Counted from the stretch's first letter, positions 17,678 to 26,925 are shown. The stretch is 64,000 nt of DNA from Collimonas arenae (GCF_000786695.1 NZ_CP009962.1:806001-870000); one strand, 5' to 3'. Made by a program: numbers and translations. The notes: generated by a model not told the origin, from the letters alone.

Positions 17678-17716
17678 GGATATAGTTTCTAACGGATAGG
17701 AGGAGGATGGCAGGAT

Positions 17717-20515
17717 TTATCGAATAACCGTTTTTTTAATGAGCTGAGACAGCTCTTGCACATCGCCGTCTTTTTTTGCGACTTCGTTCATGAGACCTTG
17801 GCGGATCGGATCTATATCAACGCCATTTGGAATGAAGTTAAGCGCATCCAACGTGTGTGGAGGATTATCGTAGAACGATTCGTTATTCCAGCCAGCGACA
17901 GTAAGAGGCATTGCACTGAGACCGCTGATGAAAAAAATCTGATTGCGCTGTTGGCTTACCGCAGCAAATAGCTCTTGCTGCTGCGTATCTGTGAGATCAA
18001 TTTTCCCGCTGGCGGTAATGGTGCCTTCATGGAGAATTTTTTCCCAATGCTGTTTTGCAAACACGTTTGGACTAACCGCACCACTGTCGCTTTCATTTAG
18101 CGTTTGCGAATCCAGAAGGACAATCTTCCAGGCTTGACCAACCGGAGTGACGCCATGTGCGCCGGGAATATCTTGTAGATTGATAGCCAGCTTAATAGGC
18201 TTGAGTTCACTAACAGGCATTGGAGACACGGGAATACTCATCGAAGCGGCTCCCGGCCTATTCCACATAGCACACCGTTCCAGTATGTCCCCCGGCGTGC
18301 CGTTCTCAATGGCCTCCGGCGTAATCTTGATGTAGGAGCCGCCGGCGCCAATCCAGACCTCTTTGGTCGACGACAAAACAAGTTTGCCTTCCACGCTGAC
18401 GATCTTCAGGTCCTTCAAGGCCGACAGCGCTATCTCGTCGCTTTGCGCTTGAATCTCGACCTTGCCCTTTGCAGCGAAGATTTTGATGCCGAGCTTCTGT
18501 GCAAACAGCGATATGGCCTCGCCAGCGGCCACCGTGAATTTTTTCATCACACTGATATCGGCGTTGCCACCAGCGGTAGCGATCAGATTTTGCGATGCGC
18601 TTAGTTGCAGGTTACCGCCGGAGGCAAGGCCAATGCCTGCGGGAGCACTAAACAAAACCCCGGATTGCTTGAGATCTTTGAGCGTCTTGTCTAACAATCC
18701 CTGCTGTTGATCAAAGTCGGCTGCAATGGCCTGCGCTTGCTTGACTGCGCCACCTAATATCTGTGCTTGTTCCAGCGCCTGCTCCAGTCGGGTAACGGTC
18801 GCTTGCATCTCAAGTTGTTGCCCGTTGGCCTTCGGTTGTGCATCAGCGGAGACAAATAAACCCTTGCCCGCCCGCACGCTGCCCCAGCCATCGGTGCGCA
18901 TTTCTACGCCTTCGCCACGCTGCTGCTTCTTTGCATCAACCAAGTGACCTAAATTGAGTTGGCTCTTGCCATACTCGGTCGCCAGTTTGATGTGTTCCTG
19001 GCCTTCCCAGTCTTCCATCCGCAACTTGTTGTTGCTCTGGGTGCGGATTTCGTTGCGGCTCATCCACCGGTTTTCATTGGTGATCAGGTCGCTGTTCTGG
19101 CTATCGTGAAGTGCATGAGCAATATAGGGGCGGTCCGGATCGCCGTTGTGAAAGGCCACGGCGACTTCAACCCCATCGATCAGCGGGAAATGAAAACCGG
19201 TTTGCAGGCCTCCTGCGAATGGCTTGGCAAGACGCATCCAGCAGCTATTGAGTCCACTTTGGCGTGGGTCACGGTCGAAGTCGAATTGCACAACGTAATC
19301 ACCCGTCTTGCTCATATAGGCGTAGGGATAGCGATCCGGCGAGGCGATCCGGGCGCTCACCGTGCCGTCAACCTTCGGCCAATCGTCCTCATGCAGCGGC
19401 AGACGATAAATACGGTCGGACGGGATGGCGATATAGCTGTTGTGATAGGCGGTATCTCTGGCGCCATGATGGGTTATCTTGGTGATCAGTTGGCCGTATT
19501 CGGCATCAGGCAAAACTTTGTTGGTGAAACGGAACACAGCACCAGGTATCAGGCCAAGCACATTGCCTTTACCCTTGTAGATGACTTGTTCGCACAGCGC
19601 TGCTTCGTGGCGCAAACGTCCTTCCCATTCAGCCTGTTCTTTGCTCAGGTGCATCGAGCCAAAGGCACATGATTGACCGAAAGTGGTCTTGTCGTTGCGA
19701 GCAAGATTGACTTCGGCCTCTATCGGGGCCGGTGCGGTAAGGTGGTTGTAGTCCCTGACAATATAGGATTGCGGAATCATCTTGGCATGGGTTTCCAATG
19801 CACGTACCGCTTCGCTGCCAACACTTTCCAATCCGGCATCCCGGCTCAATGGTGCCGACAATGCGGGGCTGCGCCCGTAATGCGTGAAGTCATCGCCGAA
19901 ATGGATAACTTCTCCATACTCGCCGGCATCGATCCGGAACCAGATGCCGCTGCGGCGGCATAGTCGTTGAATAAAGGCCAGATCGCTTTCATGCCACTGG
20001 GTGACGATGGGGCGCTTCTCGTATTCACGCCGTAGCGTAAAGCTGAAGTTGCTGTTGTCGCCCGCAAAGCCATGTTCACGTAGGATGCTTTCAATGATCT
20101 TTGGGAAGGTTTTTTCTAAGAACAAACGGCACCGAGTAACGTTGCGTAACTGTGCGATGCGAGATTCCAGTATTACTGCGTAGGTACTAACATCCCCGTT
20201 ACTGTCAAGTTGCCGAAAGCTGGTGATAACGCCTTGCGTTTTGCGACCTGCTCCCAAGGTGGGCAGACCCGGCAAAGCGGGTGGGGTAATGGTGAAGGTA
20301 GCAGGCATTCCGACAAAAGCAGAGCGGGGAAGATCAGATTGTGGGTGCGTTAAACGAATCACAAATCGACTGGGTTCACCAAGTTCTTCGTAACCATCAA
20401 ATTCGACAACACTGAGGTCTTTGCCGCTGGCGCCGGCACGAGGAACATGAAGGTGATAAGGCTGCACGACGCCTAAACCAAGTGTTGACATCCGGTCGTT
20501 CGTATCCGATCCCAT
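17717..20515 (-). CDS. vgrG: Type VI secretion spike protein VgrG
   Basis: 932 residues. Residues 1-400 form the gp27-like part (FDGYEELGEPSRFVIRL, then TQWHESDLAFIQRLCRRSGIWFRI, a hallmark VgrG stretch). Then comes the gp5 OB-fold (GDYVVQFDFDRDP...GFHFPLIDGVEVAVAFHNGDPDRPYIAHALHDS), then a DUF2345 beta-helix (LSASQNLIATAGGNADISV...), and a C-terminal extension of about 150 residues that probably docks the effector. VgrG trimers tip the T6SS needle. The downstream phospholipase D is the likely cargo. An orphan vgrG with effector on an island is a common way to spread new toxins. Confidence 0.95.
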   Translation of the reverse strand: MGSDTNDRMSTLGLGVVQPYHLHVPRAGASGKDLSVVEFDGYEELGEPSRFVIRLTHPQSDLPRSAFVGMPATFTITPPALPGLPTLGAGRKTQGVITSFRQLDSNGDVSTYAVILESRIAQLRNVTRCRLFLEKTFPKIIESILREHGFAGDNSNFSFTLRREYEKRPIVTQWHESDLAFIQRLCRRSGIWFRIDAGEYGEVIHFGDDFTHYGRSPALSAPLSRDAGLESVGSEAVRALETHAKMIPQSYIVRDYNHLTAPAPIEAEVNLARNDKTTFGQSCAFGSMHLSKEQAEWEGRLRHEAALCEQVIYKGKGNVLGLIPGAVFRFTNKVLPDAEYGQLITKITHHGARDTAYHNSYIAIPSDRIYRLPLHEDDWPKVDGTVSARIASPDRYPYAYMSKTGDYVVQFDFDRDPRQSGLNSCWMRLAKPFAGGLQTGFHFPLIDGVEVAVAFHNGDPDRPYIAHALHDSQNSDLITNENRWMSRNEIRTQSNNKLRMEDWEGQEHIKLATEYGKSQLNLGHLVDAKKQQRGEGVEMRTDGWGSVRAGKGLFVSADAQPKANGQQLEMQATVTRLEQALEQAQILGGAVKQAQAIAADFDQQQGLLDKTLKDLKQSGVLFSAPAGIGLASGGNLQLSASQNLIATAGGNADISVMKKFTVAAGEAISLFAQKLGIKIFAAKGKVEIQAQSDEIALSALKDLKIVSVEGKLVLSSTKEVWIGAGGSYIKITPEAIENGTPGDILERCAMWNRPGAASMSIPVSPMPVSELKPIKLAINLQDIPGAHGVTPVGQAWKIVLLDSQTLNESDSGAVSPNVFAKQHWEKILHEGTITASGKIDLTDTQQQELFAAVSQQRNQIFFISGLSAMPLTVAGWNNESFYDNPPHTLDALNFIPNGVDIDPIRQGLMNEVAKKDGDVQELSQLIKKTVIR

Positions 20516-20886
20516 GTGTTACCCCAGATAATTTTTCATAGACCAAGCAATATCAAAGAAAGACCTATCTGTATATGGAATTAGTATTGATGACACAATG
20601 ATTTACAGTTGTGATTTTTTACGTAATGTCCGTCAATGTTAAAGATAGTCATTAATTAAAAATTCCAAAACAGCGAGTGTAAAGGATGGCGATGAACAGT
20701 CCATAAAATGGAACAGCTTTGCACCCACTAGCAGCTACAACATATCGATTACAGCCATTTCGATGTGTTCCACGCAAATATGTAAACGATTGCAAACTGC
20801 GATCTATTTAATAATTTTGGGCTATTTGTTTGCGACTTTGCTGATTAGAATCTCTTCATCGGAATTCTGCAAAGCCATATAACGAC
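20516..20886. other. Intergenic region upstream of vgrG
   Basis: 371 bp, AT-rich, divergent between vgrG (minus) and a 55-residue zinc-ribbon ORF (plus). It should hold both promoters. No other gene or repeat was seen. Confidence 0.4.
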
Positions 20887-21054
20887 ATGAACACACATCC
20901 GAAAGCAATAGAGGCATTCCGCCGAACGACAAGCGGCACCACTTGGATCAATCACGCTCAACAGCGATGTCAGGGGCCATGCAAGCGTAGCCGTAGCAAA
21001 GGACAGTTTTTATCGGGTGATTCACTTTGTATGGTGTGTCGTAGGCGTTCTTAA
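20887..21054 (+). CDS. 55-residue four-cysteine (zinc-finger-like) protein
   Basis: A short frame encoding 55 residues. Its second half is CQGPCKRSRSKGQF followed by SLCMVCRRRS, two paired cysteines (C-x3-C and C-x2-C) with basic residues between, the pattern of a zinc ribbon or knuckle that might bind nucleic acid. The N-terminal half is AFRRTTSGTTWINHAQQ. It lies just upstream of another zinc-ribbon gene. No strong Shine-Dalgarno; real but small gene likely. Confidence 0.5.
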   Translation: MNTHPKAIEAFRRTTSGTTWINHAQQRCQGPCKRSRSKGQFLSGDSLCMVCRRRS

Positions 21055-21097
21055 AACTGAGTGAGCGGCGATGTAGTTTTACTTTTAGAAGAAAAAT

Positions 21098-21370
21098 ATG
21101 AACGAGATAATGTGTCCGCACTGCGGCGAAACAATACTGTTCGGGGAAAACGTCTGCATCGGATGCAAAGCAGAAATTGAATATGGGGCACCTCGAACGG
21201 CTTACCTTGCACTAGTAACAGCGAGTATTCTTTTTGGGATACTGGTATCGCAAATTCCCCTCTTTGATTTTTCGTTGCTGGCTTGGTTTTTTGGGATGAC
21301 GACATTTGTTGTAGGTAGCATGTGCCTGGAGAGATTTTTCATCGAACGGGTCATTTTTAAGCGTCCCTGA
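21098..21370 (+). CDS. Zinc-ribbon membrane protein
   Basis: 90 residues. An N-terminal zinc ribbon (MCPHCGE...NVCIGCKAE, two C-x2-C pairs at about residues 6-9 and 20-23) is followed by two hydrophobic helices (about 34-52 and 58-78). Small zinc-ribbon/TM proteins of this type are common on mobile elements and have no defined role. It forms a plus-strand run with the 55-residue ORF and the HTH gene. Confidence 0.6.
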   Translation: MNEIMCPHCGETILFGENVCIGCKAEIEYGAPRTAYLALVTASILFGILVSQIPLFDFSLLAWFFGMTTFVVGSMCLERFFIERVIFKRP

Positions 21371-21411
21371 TGGGGATAGCCGGATATTGCGCACTATAAG
21401 GCGAATTGATC

Positions 21412-21732
21412 ATGACTACTCACGCCGCTGCTGATGCAGTCACTGGTAACAAGTTAAATGAAGCTGCGACGTATGATCCAGATCGCTTGCTGGATACATT
21501 GATCGCAAAGTTGAAATTGAAAAACGATGCTGCACTTAGTCGTGCGCTGGGAGTTGCGCCGCCAGTGATGAGCAAAATCCGCCATCGTCGTTTGTCTGTA
21601 GGCCCTACGCTGTTAATCAGTATGCATGAAGTCAGTGATATGACTATCGCCGAATTGCGCACTCTGATGGGGGATCGCCGCAAGAAAATTAGAACGAGCG
21701 GTACGCAGTCTGACCCGGACCTTTTGGCTTGA
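21412..21732 (+). CDS. Small HTH protein, phage-like regulator
   Basis: 106 residues from the ATG at 21412 with AAGGCG upstream; a TTG two codons earlier is unnecessary. The region LIAKLKLKNDAALSRALGVAPPVMSKIRHRRLSV is a helix-turn-helix of the XRE/Cro kind (A-x-x-S/A-R-x-L-G-V...S-K-I). The end is basic then disordered. Such proteins regulate element genes. Followed by a perfect 10-bp hairpin (21754-21781). Confidence 0.65.
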   Translation: MTTHAAADAVTGNKLNEAATYDPDRLLDTLIAKLKLKNDAALSRALGVAPPVMSKIRHRRLSVGPTLLISMHEVSDMTIAELRTLMGDRRKKIRTSGTQSDPDLLA

Positions 21733-21753
21733 GCCTATTTCGTCGCCACAGCA

Positions 21754-21781
21754 ACCCACAAAAAGTCGATATTTTGTGGGT
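21754..21781. terminator. Hairpin downstream of HTH gene
   Basis: A perfect 10-bp inverted repeat, ACCCACAAAA and its complement, with an 8-base loop, 22 bp after the stop of the HTH gene. It lacks a downstream T-run on the plus strand, so it may be a weak terminator or a transcript end protector. Confidence 0.45.
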
Positions 21782-21978
21782 GAAAAAAGCGCTGCAATGC
21801 CTTTTCCCATTGATGGTTTAAGGTGTGAACGTTTTCTAATATAAGATAGAAAAACAAACCTGTAGAGCAGGCCGCTTCGCTACCGATCAGCGCTGCATAC
21901 GCCATCATTTCCATGGTGCGGTGTTCGCTTCTTCTGCGTCAATCTAAAAAGCCCCCGAACAGCAGGAGCAACGAGTGG

Positions 21979-22101
21979 TTATGAACCACCCGCAAAAACA
22001 AATCCGAATAGCTTCGTGCCGCCCCACAGCCACAACACGCCGATCACGAGCACCCCGATGGGGACACCGAAACAGAACAGCAGCAGCCGTATGAAAATCA
22101 T
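21979..22101 (-). CDS. 40-residue single-helix membrane protein
   Basis: The ATG overlaps the TGA of the upstream gene (ATGA), a strong sign of coupled translation. The protein is MIFIRLLLFCFGVPIGVLV-like: one long hydrophobic segment, then a glycine-rich tail ending FAGGS. Too short for most gene finders. Function unknown. Confidence 0.5.
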   Translation of the reverse strand: MIFIRLLLFCFGVPIGVLVIGVLWLWGGTKLFGFVFAGGS

Positions 22102-23015
22102 GACGATTCTCCCGTTTGACCGGTAGCCTTCTTGTCGAGCTTGTCCTTCAGGCTGGTTTTAGCGGGAATCGCTGGTGTAGCGTCGCTAGTAGCAACTCCG
22201 GGGCCAGAGCCAGACTCAGGATAAAATTCTTCCACGACTTCAGCAATTTCTTCATTGCTGTCCTCGAAACTGCCATTGGAAAACCCCAGCCTCGCTGCAT
22301 CGTCCAACGCCGCTTGGTCATATCCGACTGACCTGCGTCGCTCGTCATTCTCTTTGGCTTCGGTAATCGCTTCTTCTAACGTTCTGCCTTCCCGCACGGT
22401 CAGGTCAACGTAGTACACGGGAGCCCTATGCGATTGCGTCGTAGATTTCCCCCGCAGGCGTAATTCCATTGGGAGACAAGCCAGCAGGTTCCCAGAGACA
22501 GCCTTGTAATAACTGAGCCGTGCTGCCAGTGACCGGATGCTGTTGTAACCAGTAGTTCTAAAGATGAAACTACCCAGCTCGTCATCATCACCGATCAAGA
22601 CATTTAATCGACCATACGGTTTACATAGACCGCCTTTAGCAAGCTCGCAGTTGTCCGGCGAGGGGCAAGGCAGGGTTTGTAGCCCGGACGGCATATAGCG
22701 CTTGCATTGCTCTCCATTGCCGGTACACATCGGTCTGCCAGTGGCCCTGTCAAACAGACTGTATTCCGCACGCAGGTTTAAATCAGGATCGTTGAATAAA
22801 ACCCTGATGGGGATGGACCTGATCTTGCCCCCAATCGATGCCTTACGCAGACCTTCATCGAACGGATGCAATATCCAGCCTTCCCGGTTCTGAACCTGCG
22901 ATGTGACAGTAAAACTGTCATCTTTCTCCGGCAATCTCTTACCGTTTTTCTCAACAACCTTGCCGATGGATATTCGCCCGAGAATTGGTGGCGTGATTGC
23001 TAGACCTTTAATCAT
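22098..23015 (-). CDS. Hydrolase/metal-binding-type protein of mobile elements
   Basis: 305 residues with AAGGAAC before the ATG. The central part has cysteines arranged as MCTGNGEQCKRY...LPCPSPDNCELAKGGLCKPYGRL, a probable metal-binding cluster. The C-terminus (residues ~230-305) is acidic and disordered. Proteins of this kind occur next to YqaJ exonuclease and DUF932 genes on plasmids, ICEs and phages, as here, suggesting a role with recombination functions, perhaps as the ssDNA-annealing or accessory partner. The name is a family label, not a proven activity. Confidence 0.6.
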   Translation of the reverse strand: MIKGLAITPPILGRISIGKVVEKNGKRLPEKDDSFTVTSQVQNREGWILHPFDEGLRKASIGGKIRSIPIRVLFNDPDLNLRAEYSLFDRATGRPMCTGNGEQCKRYMPSGLQTLPCPSPDNCELAKGGLCKPYGRLNVLIGDDDELGSFIFRTTGYNSIRSLAARLSYYKAVSGNLLACLPMELRLRGKSTTQSHRAPVYYVDLTVREGRTLEEAITEAKENDERRRSVGYDQAALDDAARLGFSNGSFEDSNEEIAEVVEEFYPESGSGPGVATSDATPAIPAKTSLKDKLDKKATGQTGESS

Positions 23016-23129
23016 TTCTGTTCCTTCAATAATAATGCCCGCCCCCAGTCACCGCAAAGGGGCAGGCAAGCACAAACGGCCCCTGCGGCGGGGCAACTGA
23101 CTTCGGTGAACTACTGAGCTACGGATGAA

Positions 23130-24137
23130 CTACGTGGTGACGAGGAAACGACGACTGCCTGGTTTGAGGAGGGGGTAGCGCTGCGGTATATCAGGCTGGT
23201 CTTTCAGTAGGGACGCCATGTCAATGCCACGGCTGTCCTTGCTGCGCTTCCAGCTGACGCTGCCAGTTTCAAACACTGCTGTGCTGGCGTCTTCCATGCG
23301 TTGCTGGATTTTTTGTTTCAACTCTGCTTCGACTTTTTCTCTGGCGCTGATATCATCCCGAACTGCAACCAGATCGGCAAAGGCACTGGACAGGTCACGG
23401 TCGTGAGTAAGGTCAAGACGATTCCCCGAATCGTGCGGATACAGGCAACGTAATGCAACATCAGCAGAATCACTACCATCGGCTGGTGGTGGCGTATCGC
23501 TTTCAACGTAGTGCCAGAATTGCCGTTCCAGTTCTATCAGCCGAGCGATCAGGGCATCGTCACGATCAATCCGATGAATGCGGATTTCCTGCCCGCAAAC
23601 CAGAACGCAAACGTCGGCAGAAGCCTTGTTGGTCACGGCAAGCTGATGTTGTACCTGAAGTTGAACATATTCCGGAACACCGTCTCGCCATAGCCTTGAA
23701 CCGAATTCGCCGGCAGTTTTACACTCAAGAATCTGAACGTCGCTGACACCGATAATTTCCCGGTCAATATTAGCTAGCATCCAAGCCTTGTCCGGGTCAG
23801 GGTGCTGAAGGACAGCGTTGATTTTACGAACACGATTGCCGGTACGTTTCGTGTAATGCGCAGCAACGATAGGCTCCAGCAACGTTCCCCAATACATGGG
23901 CGAAGACTCGTCGTTGGGATCGATTTTCGGCAGACCACCATCCCGGCCGGTTTTTATCATCCACAGCTCCAACTGCGACTGGTAAGGATTGAGGCCAACC
24001 GCTGCCGCTGCATCACTACTACCAATGCCGTTTTTTCTGACCGTGAGCCAGTCCTCCCGGTTTAGGTCATTGGTTTTTACAAGCCTTAATGCTGGCCGGT
24101 TCGCTTTGCTTCTCACGACTCTTTCTGCAATGCTCAT
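23130..24137 (-). CDS. YqaJ-family recombination exonuclease
   Basis: 335 residues from ATG 24137. I chose this over the longer frame (to 24212) because GAAGGAG lies just before it and the extra 25 residues cross a terminator-like hairpin. The lambda-exonuclease-type core is visible: REDWLTVRKNGIGSSDAAAAVGLNPY, then MYWGTLLEPIVA, and later SDVQILECKTAG, giving the E...D...E-x-K triad. A C-terminal helical region (residues ~240-290) follows. Such enzymes resect double-strand ends for phage or ICE-encoded annealing recombination. Neighbours on both sides are usual partners. Confidence 0.85.
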   Translation of the reverse strand: MSIAERVVRSKANRPALRLVKTNDLNREDWLTVRKNGIGSSDAAAAVGLNPYQSQLELWMIKTGRDGGLPKIDPNDESSPMYWGTLLEPIVAAHYTKRTGNRVRKINAVLQHPDPDKAWMLANIDREIIGVSDVQILECKTAGEFGSRLWRDGVPEYVQLQVQHQLAVTNKASADVCVLVCGQEIRIHRIDRDDALIARLIELERQFWHYVESDTPPPADGSDSADVALRCLYPHDSGNRLDLTHDRDLSSAFADLVAVRDDISAREKVEAELKQKIQQRMEDASTAVFETGSVSWKRSKDSRGIDMASLLKDQPDIPQRYPLLKPGSRRFLVTT

Positions 24138-24149
24138 GTTGCGCTCCTT

Positions 24150-24185
24150 CAAATGAAAAAGCCCCGGCGAAGGCCGAGGCTTGTG
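24150..24185 (-). terminator. Rho-independent terminator after the DUF932 gene
   Basis: On the minus strand GCCTCGGCCTTCGCCGGGGC folds into a hairpin followed by a run of T. It sits between the DUF932 stop (24205) and the exonuclease start (24137), so the exonuclease may need readthrough or its own promoter. Confidence 0.65.
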
Positions 24186-24204
24186 CTGCAAATTGCGGGG
24201 ATTG

Positions 24205-25164
24205 TTAGGCAACCATCAGCAACGCTTGCTCCAGTGCCTTCTGCTTCAGTGTGGCTCCGGGACCGAACCATGCTGATTCCAGGCGATGATCCGTACTACG
24301 GGCCCGACGCTCATGATCGACATACTCGGTAACGGAGTTCAGCAGGCCGAACGCTGTTGCTTTGGATGAGGCTAGTTCTGCGCCTTTCCCATGCCCCTCG
24401 TACAGCGCCTGTACCCGTTTCATGGCACGTTCATTGGTTAGGCCGGAAGCGGTGGTAGCTTGGTCGGTGAACACACGCAGAAAATAATTCATGGCTTCGT
24501 GGGATTTCACCTTGCGTTCCGACAGGGTTTTCATACGATAGATAAAGCTGTCCCATCCAGAGACGGAAATACCTAACTGCTTCTTGACTGCCTCAGGGTT
24601 AAAGGACGTGCTGTGGGGGACCTTGACTGCGCCTGTACCATTGGCAAGTGCCACCGCTAGCGTGTTGTTGCAGACCACACGAACGCTCGTGAACTGGGCC
24701 GTGGTTGCTAGTGTTCCGTCGCATGCAGTTGCCAACAGCAGGTAACCCTTGATGGTGTCGTCACCCTTCAGCGTTGCCGACTGGTTGGTTTTTGCCAGCG
24801 CCCAGATCTTCTTTCCCTCTTTCAGCACGCCAGCAGTTTCCAGCTCGAAGCCGGAAATCTCTGTCAGGTCACGGTAGAACTCCAGAATTTCACGGGGCTG
24901 GACGACCTGGTAACGGTTCGAGACGACGGACAGTGCAGCCTCGGTGTCGGAACGGTAAAGCACTTTCTGTTCAGGGAAAGACATGATTGCACCGAGGCTG
25001 CCAGCGCTCTCTGTCATGAAACGCACTGGGCTTTCCTTGATCTGCCAGTCCATGCCTGCTTGTTCTGCCCAGACTTCGATGGACTGCTTGGCGGCTAGTT
25101 TTTTGCCGAGACCATGCCAAGGTGTTTCATTGGCGTATGCCATTGTTTCTACTAGATGTGCCAT
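24205..25164 (-). CDS. DUF932 protein (phage/plasmid-related)
   Basis: 319 residues from ATG 25164 (MAHLVETMAYANETPWHGLG), chosen because AAGGAAC precedes it and because this opening is typical of DUF932. The family features are present: PWHGLG, VSNRYQVVQPREILEFY, a central FTSVRVVCNNTLAVAL and a C-terminal helical part. DUF932 proteins are frequent on large plasmids, ICEs and phages of Proteobacteria and resemble plasmid alkaline-shock/LGT-type proteins; the function is unknown. Start of the three-gene recombination-like run on the minus strand. Confidence 0.8.
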   Translation of the reverse strand: MAHLVETMAYANETPWHGLGKKLAAKQSIEVWAEQAGMDWQIKESPVRFMTESAGSLGAIMSFPEQKVLYRSDTEAALSVVSNRYQVVQPREILEFYRDLTEISGFELETAGVLKEGKKIWALAKTNQSATLKGDDTIKGYLLLATACDGTLATTAQFTSVRVVCNNTLAVALANGTGAVKVPHSTSFNPEAVKKQLGISVSGWDSFIYRMKTLSERKVKSHEAMNYFLRVFTDQATTASGLTNERAMKRVQALYEGHGKGAELASSKATAFGLLNSVTEYVDHERRARSTDHRLESAWFGPGATLKQKALEQALLMVA

Positions 25165-25294
25165 GTTGTGTTCCTTTTCGTTTTTGATGCACGTAGCAAA
25201 GCCGCTGCGAATAGGCAGCAAGAGCGAGGGCAGTGCGTTGAATGGTGGAGAGAAGTGCGGGGACTGAGGTGGTTACTGTCGGACGGGGTGCTGT

Positions 25295-25441
25295 TCAGGC
25301 GAATTCCGACCCTTGATCGAAACCATATTCCTGATCTCGATCACGCATGTGGCGGTTCAGTCTATCTTTCAAATAGCTGGCAATGACGGAGATGGCTTCC
25401 ACCAGCAGTACGAGCAAGAAACTCATTAGCGATGCGTTCAT
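25295..25441 (-). CDS. 48-residue membrane-anchored small protein
   Basis: An AAGGAGG Shine-Dalgarno lies a few bases before the ATG, making this short frame credible. The protein is one hydrophobic helix (LMSFLLVLLVEAISVIASYL) then a charged tail (KDRLNRHMRDRDQEYGFDQ). It is encoded upstream of the DUF932 gene on the same strand, probably in the same transcript. No known family. Confidence 0.55.
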   Translation of the reverse strand: MNASLMSFLLVLLVEAISVIASYLKDRLNRHMRDRDQEYGFDQGSEFA

Positions 25442-25536
25442 ACGGGGCCTCCTTGGTAGGTTGATGGGGATTTATTTCCATCGTTCTTATACCAAGATGC
25501 AAGGCCGATATTTAATGATCATGCAAACTTTATGGC

Positions 25537-26913
25537 TTATTTTAGAATCTCTTTTTGTACCCGTAGCCAAAGACATCTTAGTTGTTTCTTGATACTTTTC
25601 GATTGCATCATTTGTGCTGCTCGATAGCCGTAGGTAATAAAATTCCGACGGCCAACGCATGTGTAGCGTTTGTATATTTTTCTTTTGAATAGTGCTTTTG
25701 CTGCGTCCCCATTCGCCGTTCGTACCTCATTCTTTTTTTTCATTGTGGCTTTAGCGAGCCGGATTCCCCGTCTCATTCGGTCAGAGTAGCGTGCTAAAGA
25801 TGCTGAGCGAAGAAGAATGCGCTGGCCGTCAAAGAGAAATCCAAGATACTGGAGTGGCTTTGACGACTGGAGCTTTCCGGCAACAACTGCAAAATCTCGT
25901 TGTTCAGTTTTTTCTGACTGGATAATCAGCAACAGTTTCTTAATTTCAGCTTCAGCTAAATTCAGCGCCTGATTTTTTTCCTCAGCAGGCACTATCAAAA
26001 GCATGTCGTCACAATATCTAAAATAGCGGCCACCGCATTTCTGTACATAGCTATTAATTACAATGTCAAAAGCGAGCATGTATATGTTCGACAGCAAGGC
26101 ACTAATCGGTGAGCCTTGGGGTATTCCTTTAGTGCCAGTTTGACGTTTAATTATCTTTGCTTTTCTAACTTTTTCTCGAAAGTCTTCAACGGAACAAAGC
26201 CGTTTAGAGTTGCCGCCAGGATTGTGAATTGAAATATCCAGCAGCGCATATAGTTCAGTTTTACCGACTTTCGCATGATTTGTTAGCGAGCGAAACACGG
26301 CATAGTGATCGCCGGGTAATTTTTCCTGGCCAAGAATATTGGCCCAGGAATTTTTCAACGTTTCATGATCCAGATTATCGAAGAAACCTTTGATGTCCAG
26401 ACATATGACATGGCAATTGTCACGTCGTTTGATTTCATCGAAGACATCTGCTGCAAATTCGATATTACTTTTTTTCAGAGATCTGAACGCAATCACACAG
26501 GTATCAAGTCCATTTTCGTGAACCGCTTGTTCGTAGCGCTTTGCAAGCATGTAAGCGTAGTAGGAGTAGATATGGCTATCTATGTGGGCGGCGTAACAAA
26601 TTGGCCGTATTTTAGGAATTTTTTTTAGCTGATTGGTTGATGCCTCTCGCTTCACCTTAATAGATGTTGCATTAAAATCAATGAGAGGATAAAAACTGTG
26701 AGTTTCAACTCGATGCGGACTCGTCACAATTTTTCGTGCGGTCGCAAATCCGATGGGATTATCGAAATGTCGGTAGCCTCGTCTGCGGAACCAAGGATGC
26801 TTTTTCTTAAACAAGCGTACCTTTTCAGGATGGACTAGCAAACCGGGAGAACGAAGATGGCGGCAATCTATTGACCGTTCTCCCGGATTAACCAAGTAGT
26901 ATTTCTCTACCAT
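25537..26913 (-). CDS. Defence-type reverse transcriptase (UG/DRT, possibly DRT2-like)
   Basis: 458 residues from ATG 26913; a TTG four codons upstream is an alternative. The RT core is clear: KKIPKIRPICY (motif 1), HVICLDIKGFFDNLD (motif A, first catalytic Asp), GTKGIPQGSPISALLSNIYM (motif B), and RYCDDMLLIVP (motif C, YCDD instead of the commoner YADD), then LQYLGFLFDG. There is no maturase or endonuclease domain as in group II introns, and the chain is mostly RT plus a basic C-terminal region. This fits the unknown-group RTs that act alone against phages, such as DRT2, whose partner ncRNA lies upstream. The 295-bp gap upstream here is available for such an RNA. The exact subgroup is not certain. 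Confidence 0.75.
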   Translation of the reverse strand: MVEKYYLVNPGERSIDCRHLRSPGLLVHPEKVRLFKKKHPWFRRRGYRHFDNPIGFATARKIVTSPHRVETHSFYPLIDFNATSIKVKREASTNQLKKIPKIRPICYAAHIDSHIYSYYAYMLAKRYEQAVHENGLDTCVIAFRSLKKSNIEFAADVFDEIKRRDNCHVICLDIKGFFDNLDHETLKNSWANILGQEKLPGDHYAVFRSLTNHAKVGKTELYALLDISIHNPGGNSKRLCSVEDFREKVRKAKIIKRQTGTKGIPQGSPISALLSNIYMLAFDIVINSYVQKCGGRYFRYCDDMLLIVPAEEKNQALNLAEAEIKKLLLIIQSEKTEQRDFAVVAGKLQSSKPLQYLGFLFDGQRILLRSASLARYSDRMRRGIRLAKATMKKKNEVRTANGDAAKALFKRKIYKRYTCVGRRNFITYGYRAAQMMQSKSIKKQLRCLWLRVQKEILK

Positions 26914-26925
26914 CTCACTCAACAA

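Noticed and set aside
25537..26913. Group II intron for the reverse transcriptase
   Set aside because: No maturase X or HNH endonuclease domain follows the RT, and no domain V/VI-like RNA structure was seen downstream.
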